Shown here piece after piece: positions 1 to 5,755 of a DNA stretch of 10,771 nucleotides (its first letter is position 1; every line of letters starts with the position of its first letter). The notes under the pieces were generated by a model that saw only the letters and a program-made list of their open reading frames with translations, searched no databases and had not been told where the DNA came from. The DNA is from Acidimicrobiaceae bacterium. Lineage in GTDB: Bacteria; Actinomycetota; Acidimicrobiia; Acidimicrobiales; Ilumatobacteraceae. The stretch spans positions 1 through 10,771 of the forward strand of contig CANGZK010000028.1 in assembly GCA_947458565.1 (NCBI GenBank), given 5' to 3'. Position numbers and translations under genes: made by a program.

Positions 1-113
1 CCAGGCAACCTGCCATCATCTACATACTGCTGAAAGTGTTCATCAATGCGCTTGAGTCGATCTGCCGACATGCCGACTTCTTTTGGATCAACCGTGACCT
101 GCAATTTGCTCAT
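1..113 (-). CDS. Serine hydrolase, beta-lactamase/esterase family (N-terminal fragment)
   Basis: Only the first 37 residues are in the window; the gene runs off the left edge. It begins MSKLQVTVDPKEVGMSADRL and continues with an amphipathic helix and a stretch ending DDGRLPG. The pattern VGMS-x-x-RL-x-x-ID followed by an aromatic-rich helix and G-x-LPG is typical of the extreme N-terminus of class C beta-lactamase-like serine hydrolases (Beta-lactamase family, esterase EstB-like), in which LPG leads into the first core strand. The catalytic SxxK and YxN motifs lie outside the window, so activity cannot be judged. No signal peptide precedes the motif, suggesting a cytoplasmic enzyme. The ATG overlaps the galU stop by four bases (ATGA, 113-110), so the two genes are almost certainly co-transcribed and translationally coupled. 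Family assignment is from the N-terminal pattern only. Confidence 0.7.
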   Translation of the reverse strand, partial: MSKLQVTVDPKEVGMSADRLKRIDEHFQQYVDDGRLP

Positions 114-976
114 TTGAATCTTCCTTCTAACCATGTAGAGAGTTCTGCGCCAACATCTTTACGTTTCAAAGCGATCTCAATCACTGCCTGCAACCAACCC
201 ATCGGCGTTCCAGTGTCGTGGCGCTCAATCTCGCTCACCACACCCAACAGGTTGCCTGCAGTTGCTGCCATCAACAGCGCATCTGTCAGCAATATCTCAC
301 CGCCCTTGGCCGGCGCAAGTGTGTCGAGCATGTCAAACATGTCGGCACCCAATACGTATCGCCCAATCAAAATGAGATCGCTTGGTGCTTCATTGATCGC
401 AGGTTTTTCTACAACACCAGTAACTGTGACAACACCGTCTTTGTCAGGTACTCCAGTAGTCGACACGCAACCGTATGCGCTCACTTCGCTCATCGGCACT
501 TGCTTCAGTCCCACAACATGTTTGCCGCCAGCATCGTGCATCTTCCACATCTGTGTCAGCAACGACGCATCGCCCATTAATTCGTCGGGCAACAACACCG
601 CAAATGATTCGTTGCCAACTGCTTTGCGCGCGCAGGCAACTGCGTGTCCGAGGCCACGCGGCTCATCTTGATACGCAACGGTGATCTTCACATCGGTGCC
701 AATGAGTGAAAGTCGATCTGCTAATTCGGTGCGGCCACTGTCGCGCACTCGCTTCACCACGTCGGGCGAAGGCACCAAGTAGGCCTCGATGCCGCTCTTG
801 GCTTTATTTGACACCACAACGATGTGGTCGCACCCAGCCCCAATTGCTTCATCCATCACCAGTTGCAGGGCAGGCGTGTCAAAGATGGGCATCAATTCTT
901 TTGGCACGGCCTTGGTCGCAGGCAGAAATCTCGTCCCCAACCCAGCAGCGGGGATAACAGCGGTGTGCATTGCCAC
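110..976 (-). CDS. galU: UTP--glucose-1-phosphate uridylyltransferase (UDP-glucose pyrophosphorylase)
   Basis: Makes UDP-glucose and pyrophosphate from UTP and glucose-1-phosphate in the cytoplasm, feeding cell-wall polysaccharides, glycolipids and glycogen or trehalose. The 288 residues match the usual GalU length. Visible motifs are the nucleotide-binding loop AAGLGTRFLPATK (10-22), VPKELMPI (24-31), PRGLGHAV in the uridine pocket (106-113), LLPDEL with the metal-site Asp (128-133), VVEKP (188-192), and GGEILLTDAL near the sugar-phosphate site (225-234). The start is taken as GTG at 976 because a TAGGAT -10 box ends exactly six bases upstream, giving a leaderless mRNA; ATG at 970, two codons in, is the alternative. 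The gene overlaps the downstream hydrolase by four bases and diverges from the FmdB-like gene with 26 bases between starts. A galU gene divergent from an FmdB/Ruc-type gene region is also seen in mycobacteria (Rv0993 and Rv0992c-Rv0991c). Confidence 0.96.
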   Translation of the reverse strand: MAMHTAVIPAAGLGTRFLPATKAVPKELMPIFDTPALQLVMDEAIGAGCDHIVVVSNKAKSGIEAYLVPSPDVVKRVRDSGRTELADRLSLIGTDVKITVAYQDEPRGLGHAVACARKAVGNESFAVLLPDELMGDASLLTQMWKMHDAGGKHVVGLKQVPMSEVSAYGCVSTTGVPDKDGVVTVTGVVEKPAINEAPSDLILIGRYVLGADMFDMLDTLAPAKGGEILLTDALLMAATAGNLLGVVSEIERHDTGTPMGWLQAVIEIALKRKDVGAELSTWLEGRFK

Positions 977-982
977 CCTTGC

Positions 983-988
983 ATCCTA
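983..988 (-). promoter_or_regulatory. -10 box for galU (leaderless)
   Basis: Read on the minus strand the hexamer is TAGGAT, a good match to the actinobacterial TAnnnT -10 consensus. It is followed by six bases and then the galU GTG, so transcription would begin at or next to the start codon. It shares the bases TA (987-988) with the -10 box for the opposite gene. No convincing -35 element is visible. Assignment is by motif and spacing only. Confidence 0.5.
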
Positions 989-992
989 GAAT
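987..992 (+). promoter_or_regulatory. -10 box for the FmdB-like gene
   Basis: TAGAAT lies ten bases before the ATG at 1003. Initiation six or seven bases downstream of the box would leave a leader of only about 3-4 bases. The box overlaps the minus-strand galU -10 by two bases, so RNA polymerase should not be able to open both at once. There is no clear -35. Confidence 0.45.
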
Positions 993-1002
993 TGTTGACC
1001 TG

Positions 1003-1329
1003 ATGCCAACGTATGTCTACAAATTCATTGATTCTGGTGAGACGATCGAGGTCTATCAGGCTTTCACCGACGACCCGCTGACCGAATTGGCCCACCCCCA
1101 AGATGGCGTCGTAAAGCCGGTCAAAAAGGTGTTTACTCCAGTTGGCGTTTCATTTAAGGGTGGTGGCTTTTACAAGACCGACAGCAAGTCGACTTCGAGC
1201 AGCACAACTCCAGCATCAACTTCGTCGACAAGCTCGTCCACTCCAGCGTCTTCTGAAAGCACGTCTGCTGCTCCTGCGGCTGCTCCCGCCGCGACTCCTG
1301 CAGCACCAGCCAGTACTCCCGCGTCGTAA
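1003..1329 (+). CDS. FmdB/Ruc-like small protein lacking the zinc-ribbon cysteines, with disordered Ser/Thr/Ala/Pro tail
   Basis: This 108-residue protein keeps the FmdB-family landmarks MPTYVYKF at the N-terminus, FTDDPLTE (21-28), KKVFTPVGVSFKGGGFYKTDS (41-61), and then a low-complexity Ser/Thr/Ala/Pro tail from about residue 62 to the end. In ordinary members CxxC near residues 8-11 and CPxCGG near 29-34 bind zinc. Here the first pair reads F8 and S11, the second reads LAHPQDG, and there is no cysteine anywhere. In Mycobacterium tuberculosis the related Rv0991c (Ruc) is a redox-controlled chaperone whose four cysteines release zinc on oxidation and whose tail is disordered; it also lies in the galU neighbourhood. 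By inference this version has the chaperone-like layout but cannot use the zinc/thiol switch. ATG 1003 is chosen because MPTY is the family N-terminus; an in-frame TTG at 970 is not needed. The SAF-domain gene follows after 51 bases, a pairing I recall from other actinobacteria. Confidence 0.88.
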   Translation: MPTYVYKFIDSGETIEVYQAFTDDPLTELAHPQDGVVKPVKKVFTPVGVSFKGGGFYKTDSKSTSSSTTPASTSSTSSSTPASSESTSAAPAAAPAATPAAPASTPAS

Positions 1330-1355
1330 AACAGTTTTAAATCCCCGCATTTTTA

Positions 1356-1372
1356 GTGTGCCTCGCGCACAC
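1356..1372 (+). other. Small perfect hairpin between the FmdB-like and SAF genes
   Basis: GTGTGC (1356-1361) and GCACAC (1367-1372) form a six-pair GC-containing stem with a five-base loop, just before the SAF-domain ATG. No T-run follows it on either strand, so it is a poor terminator candidate. A possible -10 (TAGTGT, 1354-1359) overlaps its left arm. It might modulate translation or mark an operator half-site pair; it may also be chance. Confidence 0.3.
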
Positions 1373-1380
1373 AACAATGC

Positions 1381-2067
1381 ATGATCAACAAACTTGTTCC
1401 ACCATCGTTGCGCAGATTCCTAACGGCTATCACTCCTGTCATTACACGGGTTCGTGAAATTGGTGCTGCCACCTACATGGAGTTGTGTCGCAACAATCGT
1501 CGTCGACAACAAGTCATTGCAGTTCTTGCGTGTTGTGCCGGATTGACATATTTTGTGACGCTGTCGCGCATGCAATCTGCAACTGCCTCACTCGGTTCAA
1601 CCACAACAGTGCTCATTGCAACAAGCAGCATCAAGCCAGGCGACATCATCACCGATCAACTCTTTAGCCTGCGCACACTTCCCCGCTCTGCAGTTGCCCC
1701 AACCGTGTTGCACGTTGCTCAACTTGGGCTAGTTGCACAGCAGCCAATTTCAATTGGCGAATTACTCACCACCACCAACACCGGCACGAGCTCTACTCAA
1801 CAGTTGCAACTACCTGCAGGTTTTCGATCTGTGGCTGTCGTGCCACCTGCGGCATTACCACCAATGCAAGTTGGTGATCATGTCGACATCATCGCAAATG
1901 GCACAGTGCTTGCTGCTGACGCACTCGTATTAAGCCTGATGCAAAACACAACTAGCGCAGTAATTGGCGAAATCGTTGGTGTCATAGTTGCTGTGCCAGC
2001 AGAATTGTCTGCAGCAGTTGCAAGTGCCGCAGCAATTGGCGACGCAACGCTGGTGGTTTCGAGTTAG
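1381..2067 (+). CDS. Membrane-anchored SAF-domain protein (CpaB/RcpC-like)
   Basis: The 228-residue protein has a basic N-terminal stretch ending RNNRRRQQ (about 38-45), one hydrophobic segment (about 44-62), and then an extracytoplasmic part. Residues about 74-135 look like a SAF domain: VLIATSSIKPGDIITDQLF, a central LRTLPRSAVAP, and QQPISIGELLT. The C-terminal region has the CpaB/RcpC pattern VAVVPPAALPPMQVGDHVDII (151-171), with later strands resembling V-x-x-PAE-x-x-x-V-x-x-A-x-x-IG-x-ATLVV. CpaB proteins are assembly factors of Flp/Tad pili. No other tad gene is in the window, and in actinobacteria SAF proteins of this kind often sit beside fmdB-like genes rather than pilus genes, so a pilus role is not established. 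ATG 1381 is the natural start; no strong ribosome-binding site is visible. The gene converges on uppP, with nine bases between stop codons. Confidence 0.85.
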   Translation: MINKLVPPSLRRFLTAITPVITRVREIGAATYMELCRNNRRRQQVIAVLACCAGLTYFVTLSRMQSATASLGSTTTVLIATSSIKPGDIITDQLFSLRTLPRSAVAPTVLHVAQLGLVAQQPISIGELLTTTNTGTSSTQQLQLPAGFRSVAVVPPAALPPMQVGDHVDIIANGTVLAADALVLSLMQNTTSAVIGEIVGVIVAVPAELSAAVASAAAIGDATLVVSS

Positions 2068-2084
2068 CGAAGTTGTTTAGCGAA
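2064..2084. repeat. Short direct repeat at the SAF/uppP convergent junction
   Basis: TTAGCGAA occurs at 2064-2071 and again at 2077-2084, a period of 13 bases. The first copy contains the TAG stop of the SAF gene and the second the TAA stop of uppP in reverse. No hairpin plus T-run terminator is visible here, so the two convergent transcripts probably overlap. The repeat may be fortuitous. Confidence 0.35.
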
Positions 2085-2919
2085 CTGAACTAGCAGCGAG
2101 CAACAACACACCCACGCCTACAAGTACTCGATAAATAACAAACCCATTGAAGCTTCGGCTGCGCAACACGCGCATCATGCCCCACATCGCTATCCAACCA
2201 GAGATACCCGCAGCAATAATGCCGACGATCATTGGTGTGAGTAAGCCCTCAGGTATGCCGTCATTGGCAAGTTTTGCCAACTTAAACAACACCGCTCCAC
2301 CAATCACCGGCACGCTCATCAAAAAGCTCACTCGTGCAGCGGCATCGCGAGAAAAACCAAACTTGCGTGCTGCGGTAATCGTGATGCCCGAGCGCGAGGT
2401 GCCCGGATTGAGTGCAAGTACTTGGGCAAGGCCTATCAACATTGCATCACGCGCAGTAAACGAGCTTTCCGTGCGCTCGCCAGCCAAGCGGTCGGCCCAC
2501 AACAACACAAGACCAAACACAATCAACGAGATAGCGATCATTACTGGCGTCCCGAGTTTGTCGGTCACCCATTGCTCGCCAATTGCTCCGGCCAAACCAG
2601 CTGGGATCGCTGATGCAACAAACAGCCACGCCCTTCGGCCCATTTGTTTGTCTGCACGTTTAGGTGCAACGATCAAACGCACACCTTCGCGCACATAACC
2701 AACGAGCTCTTGGCGCAAGTAAAACAACACCGCAAGCAATGTGCCCAAATGCAGCGATGTATCGAATGCTTTTTCTACAGCGGCGCCATTGGCCAAATTG
2801 CCAAAGTCATTCCACCCAAACAACCACGGCACTAATGCCAGGTGACCGCTCGACGAGATAGGCAAAAATTCGGACAGCCCTTGAACCAAGCCCAAGATGA
2901 TTGCGTGAAGGATTGGCAT
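2077..2919 (-). CDS. uppP: Undecaprenyl-diphosphate phosphatase (UppP/BacA)
   Basis: An integral membrane enzyme that removes a phosphate from undecaprenyl diphosphate, recycling the C55 lipid carrier used for peptidoglycan and other wall polymers; in overexpression the family confers bacitracin resistance. The 280-residue length is normal. Family signatures are VQGLSEFLPISSSGHL (12-27, catalytic Glu17 and His26), AFDTSLHLGTLLAVL (51-65), and PGTSRSGITI (172-181, with the phosphate-binding Arg176). Several hydrophobic helices alternate with short loops (about 98-115, 125-142, 158-170, 196-214, 226-248, 258-276). The gene lies 24 bases downstream of tldE, and a TACTCT box spaced six bases from its ATG suggests an independent leaderless transcript in addition to read-through. 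UppP, Dxs and the PAP2 protein in the same window all touch isoprenoid or lipid-phosphate metabolism. Confidence 0.96.
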   Translation of the reverse strand: MPILHAIILGLVQGLSEFLPISSSGHLALVPWLFGWNDFGNLANGAAVEKAFDTSLHLGTLLAVLFYLRQELVGYVREGVRLIVAPKRADKQMGRRAWLFVASAIPAGLAGAIGEQWVTDKLGTPVMIAISLIVFGLVLLWADRLAGERTESSFTARDAMLIGLAQVLALNPGTSRSGITITAARKFGFSRDAAARVSFLMSVPVIGGAVLFKLAKLANDGIPEGLLTPMIVGIIAAGISGWIAMWGMMRVLRSRSFNGFVIYRVLVGVGVLLLAASSVR

Positions 2920-2925
2920 AACTGC

Positions 2926-2931
2926 AGAGTA
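2926..2931 (-). promoter_or_regulatory. -10 box for uppP (leaderless)
   Basis: Minus-strand TACTCT fits TAnnnT, and exactly six bases separate it from the uppP ATG. It sits in the 24-base gap after the tldE stop. No Shine-Dalgarno sequence is present in that gap, which favours leaderless initiation. The call rests on motif and spacing only. Confidence 0.42.
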
Positions 2932-2943
2932 AACCGAAACGGG

Positions 2944-4320
2944 TTATTGACCGCTCATGGTCACGTCGCGGATCACGAGCGTTAGGCCAACTGCACGCGA
3001 AGGCAGCCAGTCGATGTCGCCACCAATTGCCACGATGTCGAGCAACATGCGTTGCAGAGTCGAAGCAATAGTGAACTCACGCACTGGCTCGGCAACCGCG
3101 CCATTACGAATCATCATGCCTGATGCACCAGTTGAGAAGTCGCCAGAGATTGGATTGACGCCGCTGTGCAAACCCTGCACCATCTGAATCCAGACGCCAT
3201 CATCAACACCCTTGATCAACTCTTCTTGACTCTGCGTGCCCGGTTGCAATTGCATTGCCAAACAGCCAACGCCTGGCGTGCCGGCAAAGCCGCCACGTGT
3301 TGCGTTACCCGTGCTCTTTGTGCCGGTGCGGCGCGCGCTGTAACTCGACTGCACAAACATCTTGAGCACACCATTTTCAATCAACACATTGCGACGAGCA
3401 GCCAAACCTTCACCGTCGATGTCGGTAGCGGTGTATGCAAGCGGATTGGTTGGGTCATCAACAAGTGTGATGCGTGGGTCTGCAACTGTTTCGCCAAGTT
3501 TGTCGGCAAAGAAACTGCGGCCCTTTGAAACGTTTTCGCCATTGAGCGTGCTCGACAGCACTCCTAAAAATTGCGAAGTCACATAAGGGTCAAGAACAAC
3601 CGTTGTGCGCTTGCTTGGCGGTTTAACAGCACCCAACAAACGTGTTGCGCGATCAGCAGCTTCACGAGCAGCTTTTGGCAGGTTGAATTCTTTTGGTGAG
3701 TCGCCTACCGAAAAACTAAAGCCAGTCTGTGTCTCGTCACCGTCGTCAGCAAGCGTGCTCACCGATACGTAACACGAGTTGCCTCGTCCACTTTCGCGAA
3801 TGCCAGTGGTTGTTGCAACCGCAACTTCACCCCAGCCATCGTCGTAGTTGGATTCTTCGACACGCACTCGCGAGTCCATGCCAAGCGTAAGTTTTTCAAG
3901 TTCTTTTGTCAGCGAGATCTTGTCGGCGGTTGCATAACCAGCCAATTCATCGTCCCAAAACTTCTGAGGAATTTGTGCAACACCATCTGGTTCAGCAAGC
4001 CCTGCGTATTCATCGGGCGTTCCGAATGCCACGTTGTCACGCGCATCGGCAAGCACTTCGGCAATGGCGTCTGCATCGAGCGTGCCCGCATAGGCAAAGC
4101 CCGTGCGACCATCTTTGATTACGCGAATGCCAATGCCTTCGCTTTGTGCCGAAACAAAATGCTCTACTTCGCCTTCATAGACGCGCACTGCAGTCTCGCC
4201 GCCACGGCTGACATAGGCCTCAATTTGCTCGCCTTTTCCAGCCTTTGCAACTACTCGGTCAACAATTGCTTGTAGGTCAGGAACGCTATTACTCGAGCTA
4301 TTCCCTGAGCCATTGCTCAT
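2944..4320 (-). CDS. pmbA: TldE/PmbA-like subunit of the TldD/TldE metalloprotease
   Basis: This is the non-catalytic partner of a TldD/TldE heterodimer, a cytoplasmic protease with a ring-shaped chamber that degrades or trims unfolded and modified peptides; in E. coli it removes the leader of microcin B17. The 458-residue protein has the N-terminal half pattern EAYVSRGGETAVRVYEGEVE and GIGIRVI, and the C-terminal signature GLHSGVNPISGDFSTGASG (383-401), followed by PVREFTIAS and a C-terminal VIRDVTMSGQ. It lacks the HExxxH zinc motif, as expected for TldE. The chosen ATG (4320) overlaps the tldD stop as ATGA (4320-4317). An upstream extension to 4407 would lie inside tldD and adds an unrelated tryptophan- and arginine-rich peptide, so it is rejected. 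Residues 2-14 are a Ser/Asn/Gly-rich flexible start. Confidence 0.93.
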   Translation of the reverse strand: MSNGSGNSSSNSVPDLQAIVDRVVAKAGKGEQIEAYVSRGGETAVRVYEGEVEHFVSAQSEGIGIRVIKDGRTGFAYAGTLDADAIAEVLADARDNVAFGTPDEYAGLAEPDGVAQIPQKFWDDELAGYATADKISLTKELEKLTLGMDSRVRVEESNYDDGWGEVAVATTTGIRESGRGNSCYVSVSTLADDGDETQTGFSFSVGDSPKEFNLPKAAREAADRATRLLGAVKPPSKRTTVVLDPYVTSQFLGVLSSTLNGENVSKGRSFFADKLGETVADPRITLVDDPTNPLAYTATDIDGEGLAARRNVLIENGVLKMFVQSSYSARRTGTKSTGNATRGGFAGTPGVGCLAMQLQPGTQSQEELIKGVDDGVWIQMVQGLHSGVNPISGDFSTGASGMMIRNGAVAEPVREFTIASTLQRMLLDIVAIGGDIDWLPSRAVGLTLVIRDVTMSGQ

Positions 4321-5732
4321 GCTGCTGTTCCACCAATGGTCATTGCCTTCACACGCAACGTTGGTTGGCCATCGCCTACCGGTACACCCTGACCATCTTT
4401 TCCGCACATGCCTGGGTTACCCATTGCAAAGTCATTGCCAAGCAAGTCGATGTCTTTCAACACCTGTGGTCCGTTACCAATCAAGTTGCTTTCGCGCAGT
4501 GGTTCAGTGATCTCACCGTTTTCAATGAGGTACGCCTCGACCATTCCAAACACAAAGTCGCCGCTTGCGGTATCAACACTGCCGCCGCCTAGTTTTGCCA
4601 CATACACACCGTGCTCGGTTGCACGCACGATGTCATCAGGTTCTTCGGTTCCGTTGGTTACAAACGTGTTGGTCATGCGCACCATTGGCAAGTCTGCATA
4701 ACTCTGTCGACGACCATTGCCGCTTTGACGACGGTTCTCTTTGCGTGCTCGCAAGAAGTCCCACATGTAGTCAGTCAAAATTCCGTTTTCAATCAGCACG
4801 TTGCGTTGCGATGGATGACCTTCGTCGTCAATACCAATTGCGCCCCACTCGCCACTCATTGTTCCGTCGTCGATCAGCGTTACAAGCGGCGAAGCAACAA
4901 GTTCGCCCATTTTGCCGCGATACACGCTTGCACCTTTTCCAACGAGGTCTGCTTCAAGGCCGTGTCCGCATGCTTCGTGAAACAACACGCCGCCACTGCC
5001 CTGCTTGATCACAACTGGTAGCGAACCCGATGGTGCTGGGCGTGCTTGCAATTTCACAATTGCTTGCTTTGCTGCACGAATTGCCATCTCTTCAACATCG
5101 TTCTCATCAAACACCTCAAAACCGATGGTGTGACCGAGTGAGTCGTAACCGGTTTGCATTCCGGCATCGCCAGTTGCCACAACACTCACTCGAAACAATG
5201 TGCGCACCTGATCATCGGCACTAAACACACCGTCACTATTGGCAACCAAAATACGCCTGTACGAGTCGCCGTATGCGGCAGACACTTGCACGATCGCTCC
5301 GTCAATAGAACGCGCTGCGTTGTTGGCTCGCTCAAGCAACGCAACTTTGCTGGCTTTGGGCACATCATTAGGTGCGATGCGCACCGTGTTGACTGGGTGG
5401 CGCAACAACGGTTGCAACGCAATCTTGTGTACTCCACCATCGCCTTGACGTGCTGCTGCTGCAGCAGCCTCAGCGGCTGCGAGCAACCCACGTTCAGACA
5501 AGTCAGACGTATGGGCAAAGCCTGTCGTTTCACCTGCAACTACTCGAATGCCGGCGCCACGATCGCGGCCGCTCGTGACCTGCTCAACCTTGCCGTCATC
5601 GAGCCCAGCAGAGGTGGACCGCTTGTCCTCTATATATATCTCTGAAAACTCGGCCCCGGTTGCACGACCTTTGGCCAAGACTTTGGCTATTACATCGGCT
5701 TCAACAAGATTTTCGCTGGTGCTTATAGACAT
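4317..5732 (-). CDS. tldD: TldD zinc metalloprotease, catalytic subunit
   Basis: The catalytic subunit of the TldD/TldE protease. From ATG 5732 it has 471 residues, near the usual size. The zinc motif is complete: HEACGH at 252-257 gives two His ligands and the catalytic Glu253, and the third ligand Cys443 lies in NPGMCGKDGQGVPVG. Other family marks are RDRGAGIRV (56-64), GGSVDTASGDFVFG (383-396) and QPTLRVKAMTIGGT near the end. An alanine run (about 84-94) lies in the N-terminal domain. Two ATG codons compete: 5738 and 5732. The minus-strand TAGGCT box (5745-5740) ends seven bases before 5732, which suits a leaderless start there, while it would abut 5738. The gene overlaps tldE by four bases and diverges from the PAP2 gene. 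No recognisable ribosomally made peptide precursor is nearby, so the substrate is unknown. Confidence 0.94.
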   Translation of the reverse strand: MSISTSENLVEADVIAKVLAKGRATGAEFSEIYIEDKRSTSAGLDDGKVEQVTSGRDRGAGIRVVAGETTGFAHTSDLSERGLLAAAEAAAAAARQGDGGVHKIALQPLLRHPVNTVRIAPNDVPKASKVALLERANNAARSIDGAIVQVSAAYGDSYRRILVANSDGVFSADDQVRTLFRVSVVATGDAGMQTGYDSLGHTIGFEVFDENDVEEMAIRAAKQAIVKLQARPAPSGSLPVVIKQGSGGVLFHEACGHGLEADLVGKGASVYRGKMGELVASPLVTLIDDGTMSGEWGAIGIDDEGHPSQRNVLIENGILTDYMWDFLRARKENRRQSGNGRRQSYADLPMVRMTNTFVTNGTEEPDDIVRATEHGVYVAKLGGGSVDTASGDFVFGMVEAYLIENGEITEPLRESNLIGNGPQVLKDIDLLGNDFAMGNPGMCGKDGQGVPVGDGQPTLRVKAMTIGGTAA

Positions 5733-5739
5733 GTTCATC

Positions 5740-5745
5740 AGCCTA
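5740..5745 (-). promoter_or_regulatory. -10 box for tldD-tldE (leaderless)
   Basis: Minus-strand TAGGCT fits the actinobacterial TAnnnT pattern and lies seven bases before ATG 5732. It shares TA (5744-5745) with the opposing -10 box for the PAP2 gene. It decides the start choice for tldD in favour of 5732 over 5738. Motif and spacing evidence only. Confidence 0.48.
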
Positions 5746-5749
5746 CAAT
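5744..5749 (+). promoter_or_regulatory. -10 box for the PAP2 gene (leaderless)
   Basis: TACAAT differs from the consensus TATAAT at one base and is followed by six bases and then the GTG at 5756, the spacing expected if RNA synthesis starts at the G of the start codon. It overlaps the tldD -10 by two bases. Only 23 bases separate the two proposed starts, so there is no room for a conventional leader on either side. No convincing -35 is seen inside tldD. Confidence 0.55.
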
Positions 5750-5755
5750 TTTTAT

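Noticed and set aside
36..671. Long plus-strand open frame of about 211 codons opposite galU
   Set aside because: It is antisense to a clear galU gene, and its Ser/Pro/Thr-rich translation has no recognisable motif; it mirrors galU codon bias.
2147..2698. Plus-strand open frame of 183 codons opposite uppP
   Set aside because: It is antisense to an unmistakable UppP coding region, with no start context and no family resemblance.
4321..4407. N-terminal extension of TldE to an upstream start
   Set aside because: The extension lies within tldD, encodes a Trp/Arg-rich peptide unlike TldE, and the ATGA overlap at 4320-4317 gives a natural start.
5455..5468. Perfect 14-base palindrome GCTGCTGCAGCAGC
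   Set aside because: It lies inside tldD and simply encodes part of an alanine run; repeated GCN/GCA codons create the symmetry.
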